Origin: Oscillospiraceae bacterium
Lineage (GTDB): Bacteria; Bacillota; Clostridia; Oscillospirales; Oscillospiraceae
Reading direction: 5' to 3'
Assembly: GCA_029067025.1 (NCBI GenBank)
Contig: JAIEFH010000157.1
Location: 1 to 8,390, forward strand
DNA: 8,390 nucleotides
Shown one piece after another: positions 5,204-8,390 of the stretch (its first letter is position 1; every line of letters begins with the position of its first letter). The notes beneath the pieces were generated by a model. That model ran no database searches. It was not told the origin of the DNA and saw only the letters and a program-made list of their open reading frames with translations. Both the position numbers and the translations under genes were made by a program.

Positions 5204-6271
5204 TTACTGCACAGGTACGATCCAGTCGTGGGTGTCCTCCACAGTGCCCCACTGGATGCCGGTGAGGGTGTCGTACAGCTTCTGGGTCAGCGGGCCGATG
5301 TTCCCGCCGCTGACGGTCTCCTTGCGGTCCTCCCAGGCCAGCAGGCCGATGGGGGATACCACCGCCGCGGTGCCGGTGCCCCAGGCCTCTTCCAGCGTGC
5401 CCGCCTGGGCGGCGTCAAACAGCTCCTGGGCGGAGATGAGCCGCTCCTCCACCGGGATGCCCCAGCCGCGGATCAGCTCCAGGCAGCTCTTGCGGGTGAT
5501 GCCGGGGAGGACGGAGCCGGTGAGCTCCGGGGTGATGACGGTGCCGTTGATTTTGAACATCACGTTCATGGAGCCAACTTCCTCAATGTACTTGCGGTGG
5601 ACGCCATCCAGCCACAGCACCTGGGAGAAGCCCTGCTCCTCCGCCCGCTCCCCGGCGCGGATGGAGGCGGCGTAGTTGCCGCCGCACTTGGTGAAGCCGG
5701 TGCCGCCCTTGACAGCACGCACGTCCTCGTCCTCCACGTAGATCTTCACGGGGTTGATGCCCTCGGGGTAGTAGGCCCCCACCGGGCAGCAGATGACGGC
5801 GAACAGATAGCTGTGGGAGGCGTGGACACCCAGGCCGTTGTCGGTGGCGATGATAAAGGGGCGGATATAGAGGGAGGTGCCCACCTTGCCGGGCACCCAG
5901 GCCTGGTCTACGCCCACCACGGCCTTGACGGCCTGGACGAAGTCATCCTCGGGGATCTCGGGAATGCACATACGGCGGCAGGAGGAGTTCATCCGCTTTG
6001 CGTTCTCGTAGGGGCGGAAGAGCTGCACCTTGCCGTCAGGGGTGCGGTAGGCCTTCATGCCCTCGAAAATCTCCTGGGCATAGTGGAATACCATGCAGGA
6101 CAGCTCGAAGGGCAGGGGGCCGTAGGGGACGACGCGGGGGTCGTGCCAGCCCTGGCCGGCGTCGTAATTCATCAGGAACATATGGTCGGTGAAGGTTCTG
6201 CCAAACACCAAGGTATCGGGATCGGGCTGGGGCTTGAGGGTTTCGGCGCGGGTGATTTTAATGTCCAGCAT
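5204..6271 (-). CDS. ilvE: Branched-chain amino acid aminotransferase
   Basis: IlvE is a cytoplasmic, PLP-dependent class IV aminotransferase that interconverts leucine, isoleucine and valine with their 2-oxo acids using glutamate/2-oxoglutarate. The 355-aa length fits the larger BCAT type (such as the Bacillus YbgE/YwaA enzymes). Visible features: FHYAQEIFEGMKAYR at 62-76, RP at 86-87 and RMNSSCRR at 93-100, YIRPFI at 135-140, and the PLP lysine Lys195 in GGTGFTKCGGNYAAS. The class IV signature around EEVGSMN is at 230-236, PGITR is at 256-260, and the phosphate-binding GTGTAAVVSPIG is at 298-309. The start at 6271 is supported by AAGGAG (6286-6281), 9 nt upstream. It is a single-gene unit with its own promoter and no T-box leader. 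The rest of the ilv/leu pathway is not in this window. Confidence 0.96.
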   Translation of the reverse strand: MLDIKITRAETLKPQPDPDTLVFGRTFTDHMFLMNYDAGQGWHDPRVVPYGPLPFELSCMVFHYAQEIFEGMKAYRTPDGKVQLFRPYENAKRMNSSCRRMCIPEIPEDDFVQAVKAVVGVDQAWVPGKVGTSLYIRPFIIATDNGLGVHASHSYLFAVICCPVGAYYPEGINPVKIYVEDEDVRAVKGGTGFTKCGGNYAASIRAGERAEEQGFSQVLWLDGVHRKYIEEVGSMNVMFKINGTVITPELTGSVLPGITRKSCLELIRGWGIPVEERLISAQELFDAAQAGTLEEAWGTGTAAVVSPIGLLAWEDRKETVSGGNIGPLTQKLYDTLTGIQWGTVEDTHDWIVPVQ

Positions 6272-6301
6272 AAGGATCGGCTCCTTTTCCGATGTAAAGT
6301 A

Positions 6302-6335
6302 CTGATATTATATCAGCGTTGCGGGCGGGACGCAA
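6302..6335 (-). promoter_or_regulatory. ilvE promoter with palindrome over the -10
   Basis: On the - strand: TTGCGT (6335-6330), a 17-nt spacer and a perfect TATAAT (6312-6307) with an extended -10 TG (6315-6314). The -35 is weak (3 of 6), as is common with an extended -10. The -10 sits in a perfect 15-nt palindrome, CTGATAT-T-ATATCAG (6302-6316), a possible repressor site. The start near 6300 leaves a leader of about 29 nt. Confidence 0.7.
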
Positions 6336-6368
6336 TGGTGAATTTGCTGAAATCACTTGAAAGAGGGG

Positions 6369-6443
6369 GCCGCGCTGCGAGTGCGGCGTAAATTCGGAGC
6401 CGCGAAGCGGCGGAGAATTGCGCAGGGCCGGCTTTGCCGGCCC
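6369..6443. repeat. Cluster of three GC-rich hairpins between ilvE and tRNA-Gly
   Basis: Three hairpins lie in a row. The first is 6369-6375 with 6381-6387 (7 bp, one wobble). The second is GCCGC-GAA-GCGGC at 6399-6411, framed by AATTC/GAATT (6391-6395 with 6415-6419) and symmetric GGA internal loops. The third is GGGCCGGC-TTT-GCCGGCCC at 6425-6443. The flanking sequence to 6489 is non-coding by appearance, and no ribosome site or plausible ORF is seen. It lies beyond the tRNA terminator and upstream of the ilvE promoter. It resembles dispersed palindromic intergenic elements; only one copy is in the window, so repeat status is inference. Confidence 0.45.
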
Positions 6444-6489
6444 GAGCATTGAAATCTCCGAAGGGTGGAGCGACCAGCGGGGGCGAAAC

Positions 6490-6529
6490 CCAAAAAAGAA
6501 GGACTGCTTCAGCAGTCCTTCTTTTTTGG
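6490..6529 (-). terminator. Terminator of tRNA-Gly
   Basis: A perfect 18-bp stem (6490-6507 with 6512-6529) has a 4-nt loop, and its 3' arm on the - strand ends CTTTTTTGG. The outermost pairs include the encoded CCA of the tRNA (6529-6527), so the terminator begins inside the mature tRNA 3' end. Confidence 0.92.
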
Positions 6530-6602
6530 AGCGAGTGACGAGGCTCGAACTCGCTACCTCCACCTTGGCAAGGTGGCGCTCTACCAGATGAGCTACACTC
6601 GC
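6527..6602 (-). tRNA. tRNA-Gly (anticodon GCC), CCA encoded
   Basis: The - strand folds as a standard cloverleaf. The acceptor stem is GCGAGTG/CACTCGC, then TA. The D stem is GCTC/GAGC with loop ATCTGGTA. The anticodon stem is CCACC/GGTGG with loop TTGCCAA (anticodon GCC, reading GGC and GGU). The variable loop is AGGTA. The T stem is GCGAG/CTCGT with loop TTCGAGC. The discriminator is T and the CCA is encoded. The length is 73 nt plus CCA. It has its own promoter 15 nt upstream and its own terminator, so it is a single-tRNA transcription unit. No integrase or att duplication is seen nearby. Confidence 0.97.
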
Positions 6603-6616
6603 AACGAACAATAGGT

Positions 6617-6645
6617 ATTGTAGCAGGAATGTGTCTGCCTGTCAA
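6617..6645 (-). promoter_or_regulatory. tRNA-Gly promoter
   Basis: On the - strand: a perfect TTGACA (6645-6640), a 17-nt spacer and TACAAT (6622-6617, 5 of 6). The start would be near 6610, only about 8 nt before the mature tRNA 5' end, as expected for a strong stable-RNA promoter. Confidence 0.88.
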
Positions 6646-6663
6646 GGGGGAAACAAAAAATTT

Positions 6664-6714
6664 TTCCGGCAATCACGGAAGAACTGCCGTCGAGCCAAGG
6701 CCCGACGGCAGTTC
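6664..6714 (-). terminator. Tandem terminator ending the opp operon
   Basis: Hairpin one has a perfect 12-bp stem (6714-6703 with 6692-6681) starting right at the stop codon of the small membrane protein gene. Hairpin two (TTCCG/CGGAA, 6680-6676 with 6668-6664) follows directly and is succeeded on the - strand by AAATTTTTTGTTT, the T-run of an intrinsic terminator. Together they separate the transporter operon from the tRNA-Gly promoter. Confidence 0.8.
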
Positions 6715-6996
6715 TCAAGCAAATAGGTAGAATAGCAGGACAATCAGTCCCAGCCCTCCGATGAACGCCAGGGCAATCAGCAGGGAGGCCTTCAGCGCAC
6801 CCAGGATATACCACCGGCGCTCCTCTGGGCTCAGCTCCGACGTCTCCCATGGACGGTCACGCTCAGGCTCAGGCTGCGCCGGAGGGGCGGGGCGATCACG
6901 CTTGGGAATGCGGGGCAGGAATAGGGACTGGCGCTCGATCCCGCTCATATCCGCGATGGTGCGCCCGTCATCATCGTCGTAAACTTTTTTCGTCAT
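6715..6996 (-). CDS. Small single-pass membrane protein coupled to the peptide transporter
   Basis: This 93-aa protein has an acidic N-terminus (VYDDDDGRTIADMSG at 5-19), a proline- and charge-rich linker (~30-50, RDRPAPPAQPEPERDRP), an amphipathic SPEERRWY (56-63) and one C-terminal transmembrane helix (~64-92). The N-terminus is therefore probably cytoplasmic (inference from topology rules). The start codon overlaps the stop of the upstream ATPase gene by one base (TAATG), and no good ribosome site precedes it, so it is probably translated by coupling. It is the last gene of the opp operon and is followed at once by its terminator. The family is not one I can name; the operon position suggests a role at the transporter or simply in the membrane, without proof. 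Confidence 0.85.
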   Translation of the reverse strand: MTKKVYDDDDGRTIADMSGIERQSLFLPRIPKRDRPAPPAQPEPERDRPWETSELSPEERRWYILGALKASLLIALAFIGGLGLIVLLFYLFA

Positions 6997-8147
6997 TACT
7001 TGTCAAACAGATGACAGACCACATAGTGCCCGGGCTCCACCTCAATCTGGCGGGGCGCCTCTTCCTTGCACCGCTGGGTGCAGTGGGAGCAGCGGGTGTG
7101 GAACTTACAGCCGGAGGGCGGGTTCGACGGAGAGGGGATGGAGCCTTCCAGCACGATGCGGTTCATTTTTGCCTTCGGATCGGGGATGGGGATGGCGGAG
7201 AACAGCGCCTCGGTATAGGGATGCAGCGGATTACGGAAGATGTCATCGGTAGCGCCATACTCCACCAGATTACCCAGGTACATGACGCCCACGGTGTTGG
7301 AGATGTGTTCCACCACGGACAAATCGTGGGAGATAAAGAGATAGGTCAGGGAATACTTCTCCTGCAGTTCCTTCAGCAGGTTGATGATTTGGGCCTGGAT
7401 GGACACGTCCAGTGCGGACACCGGCTCATCACACACCACGAACTCGGGATTCAGCGCCAGGGCGCGGGCAATGCAGATACGCTGGCGCTGGCCGCCGGAA
7501 AATTCATGGGGGTAGCGGTCTTTGTGGAAGGGCTGGAGGCCGCAGTTGTCCATGACCTGGTCAATGTAATCGTCAAACTCCGCCGCCGGAACCAGATTGT
7601 GCTCCCGAACGGCCTCGCCGATGATCTCACCGATGGGGAGACGGGGGGACAGGGAAGAAAACGGATCCTGGAAAATGATCTGCATTTTGGTCCGCAGGTC
7701 GCGCATCTCCTTGGGCGACAGGTCATAGATTTCCTGACCGTTGAAAAGCACTTGGCCGCTGGTCTTGGGGCCGGACAGGCGCAGGATGGTGCGTCCGGTG
7801 GTGGTCTTGCCGCAGCCGGACTCGCCCACCAGGCCCATCGTGGTGCCCCGCTTCAGATTGAAAGTGACGCCGTCCACCGCTTTCACGTGACCGATGGTTT
7901 TGGACATCAGACCTCCCTTGATGGGGAAATACTTCTTCAGCGCGTTGACCATCAGGATATACTGGGGATCGTAGGTCACGGGCTCAAACTCGTTGGAGAC
8001 GGACAGATCGACCTTTTTGGAAGGGGCCGACGCCTCCTTGAGCCGCTTCTCGCGCTTCTCCTGCTCCGCCTTCCTGCGCTCCTCATCGTTTGGATCGCCG
8101 GGATGGAAACGGCCGACGCCGCCAGCCAGACCTTTATTGACACTCAT
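6996..8147 (-). CDS. oppF: Oligopeptide/dipeptide ABC transporter ATP-binding protein, OppF/DppF type
   Basis: This cytoplasmic ATPase subunit energises peptide import together with the OppD-type partner encoded upstream. The 383 residues contain Walker A GESGCGKTT (108-116), Q-loop Gln160 in FQDPFSSL, signature FSGGQRQR (216-223), Walker B VVCDEP (237-242), D-loop SALD and H-loop His274 in ISHD. After Leu308-His-Pro-Tyr comes the C-terminal oligopeptide/dipeptide (oligo_HPY) domain, with Cys347, Cys353, Cys356 and Cys360 plus Cys378. Such cysteine sets are known as an iron-sulfur site in Dpp/Opp ATPases. The N-terminal ~60 residues before the ABC domain are unusual: a highly charged helix (EERRKAEQEKREKRLKEA, 22-39) and a linker make the protein longer than the usual ~320 aa. 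The start at 8147 overlaps the upstream stop as ATGA and follows GGGAGGGG by 7 nt, so the two ATPases are translationally coupled. Confidence 0.95.
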   Translation of the reverse strand: MSVNKGLAGGVGRFHPGDPNDEERRKAEQEKREKRLKEASAPSKKVDLSVSNEFEPVTYDPQYILMVNALKKYFPIKGGLMSKTIGHVKAVDGVTFNLKRGTTMGLVGESGCGKTTTGRTILRLSGPKTSGQVLFNGQEIYDLSPKEMRDLRTKMQIIFQDPFSSLSPRLPIGEIIGEAVREHNLVPAAEFDDYIDQVMDNCGLQPFHKDRYPHEFSGGQRQRICIARALALNPEFVVCDEPVSALDVSIQAQIINLLKELQEKYSLTYLFISHDLSVVEHISNTVGVMYLGNLVEYGATDDIFRNPLHPYTEALFSAIPIPDPKAKMNRIVLEGSIPSPSNPPSGCKFHTRCSHCTQRCKEEAPRQIEVEPGHYVVCHLFDK

Positions 8148-8390
8148 GCTTTAGCCCCTCCCTTCTTGTCCTCGTAGTAGCGGTAGCAGCTCACCTTGTG
8201 GGTGGGGGAGATGCTCACCTCGTGGGGATACTCCCCGCCGCACCCCTCGCACTGCATCTCGCAGCGGTCCTTGAAGTAGCAGTAGTCGGGCATATTGATG
8301 GGGTTGGGCACCTTGCCGGGGATGGAGTAGAGCGAATCCACCTTCTTGCCCACCACAGGCTTGGAGGCCATCAGGCCGATGGTGTAGGGA
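8144..8390 (-). CDS. oppD: Oligopeptide/dipeptide ABC transporter ATP-binding protein, OppD/DppD type (C-terminal part only)
   Basis: The frame enters from the right edge and ends with TGA at 8146-8144, giving the last 81 residues. They start PYTIGLMASKP, the usual segment after the ABC domain of OppD/DppD (normally HPYT.GL), and contain IPGKVPNPINMP. A cysteine cluster (CYFKDRCEMQCEGC) and a final SCYRY form the C-terminal peptide-transporter domain that can hold an iron-sulfur cluster. The Walker motifs lie outside the window. The stop overlaps the oppF start by 4 nt. The N-terminus and the permease and binding-protein genes must lie further right if the operon is complete. Confidence 0.92.
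   Translation of the reverse strand, partial: PYTIGLMASKPVVGKKVDSLYSIPGKVPNPINMPDYCYFKDRCEMQCEGCGGEYPHEVSISPTHKVSCYRYYEDKKGGAKA

Noticed and set aside
6272..6306. T-box or other riboswitch leader for ilvE
   Set aside because: The leader from the predicted start is only about 29 nt, too short for any known riboswitch.
5189..6391. Long + strand open frame opposite ilvE
   Set aside because: Antisense shadow caused by GC-rich codons; the - strand has full aminotransferase motifs.
6527..6602. tRNA-Gly as an integration (att) site
   Set aside because: No integrase nearby and no duplicated tRNA 3' segment elsewhere in the window.
6258..6672. Two overlapping - strand open frames across the tRNA and hairpin region
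   Set aside because: They read through tRNA-Gly, its terminator and the ilvE promoter, lack ribosome sites, and translate into typical spurious Arg/Pro/Ser-rich protein.
6849..8177. Long + strand open frame opposite oppF
   Set aside because: Antisense shadow; the - strand has all ABC ATPase motifs in order.

Overview
The window looks like a piece of a chromosome from an anaerobic Clostridia (Bacillota) species, most likely a gut Oscillospiraceae/Ruminococcaceae-type organism. The basis is high-GC coding sequence with strong AGGAGG-like ribosome binding sites, consensus sigma-A type promoters, intrinsic terminators between almost all units, and Firmicutes-style CTP synthase, branched-chain aminotransferase and peptide ABC transporter genes. 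This assignment is inference; no 16S or other marker lies in the window.

Layout, left to right. (1) The 3' part of a membrane-anchored, coiled-coil extracytoplasmic protein of unknown function (+). (2) Converging on it, a short-chain dehydrogenase (-) that, from memory of the family, closely resembles clostridial 12alpha-hydroxysteroid (bile acid) dehydrogenases. (3) An AT-rich patch (about 1810-2770) with a metallo-beta-lactamase-fold hydrolase (+), a possible 27-codon remnant of a lost gene, and unexplained short repeats; its base composition is clearly unlike its neighbours. (4) pyrG (+), CTP synthase, with a strong promoter and a roughly 95-nt leader. (5) A compact divergent pair: a 50-codon gene (-) and a 76-aa XRE-type regulator (+). 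Their promoters are near-consensus and lie back to back around a perfect GGTCA-AG-TGACC palindrome. (6) ilvE (-), branched-chain aminotransferase. (7) A 75-nt run of GC-rich hairpins, then tRNA-Gly(GCC) with encoded CCA and its own promoter and terminator (-). (8) The distal end of an oligopeptide/dipeptide ABC transporter operon (-): the C-terminus of an OppD/DppD-type ATPase, a complete OppF/DppF-type ATPase, and a small single-pass membrane protein, all joined by stop/start overlaps and closed by tandem hairpins.

Most of this is ordinary core metabolism (nucleotide and amino acid synthesis, peptide uptake). I see no phage, transposase, CRISPR or obvious new multi-gene system. The points most worth a second look are the bile-acid-type dehydrogenase with its unusual cofactor-loop insertion, the divergent XRE/50-aa module, the AT-rich hydrolase island, and the hairpin cluster between ilvE and tRNA-Gly.
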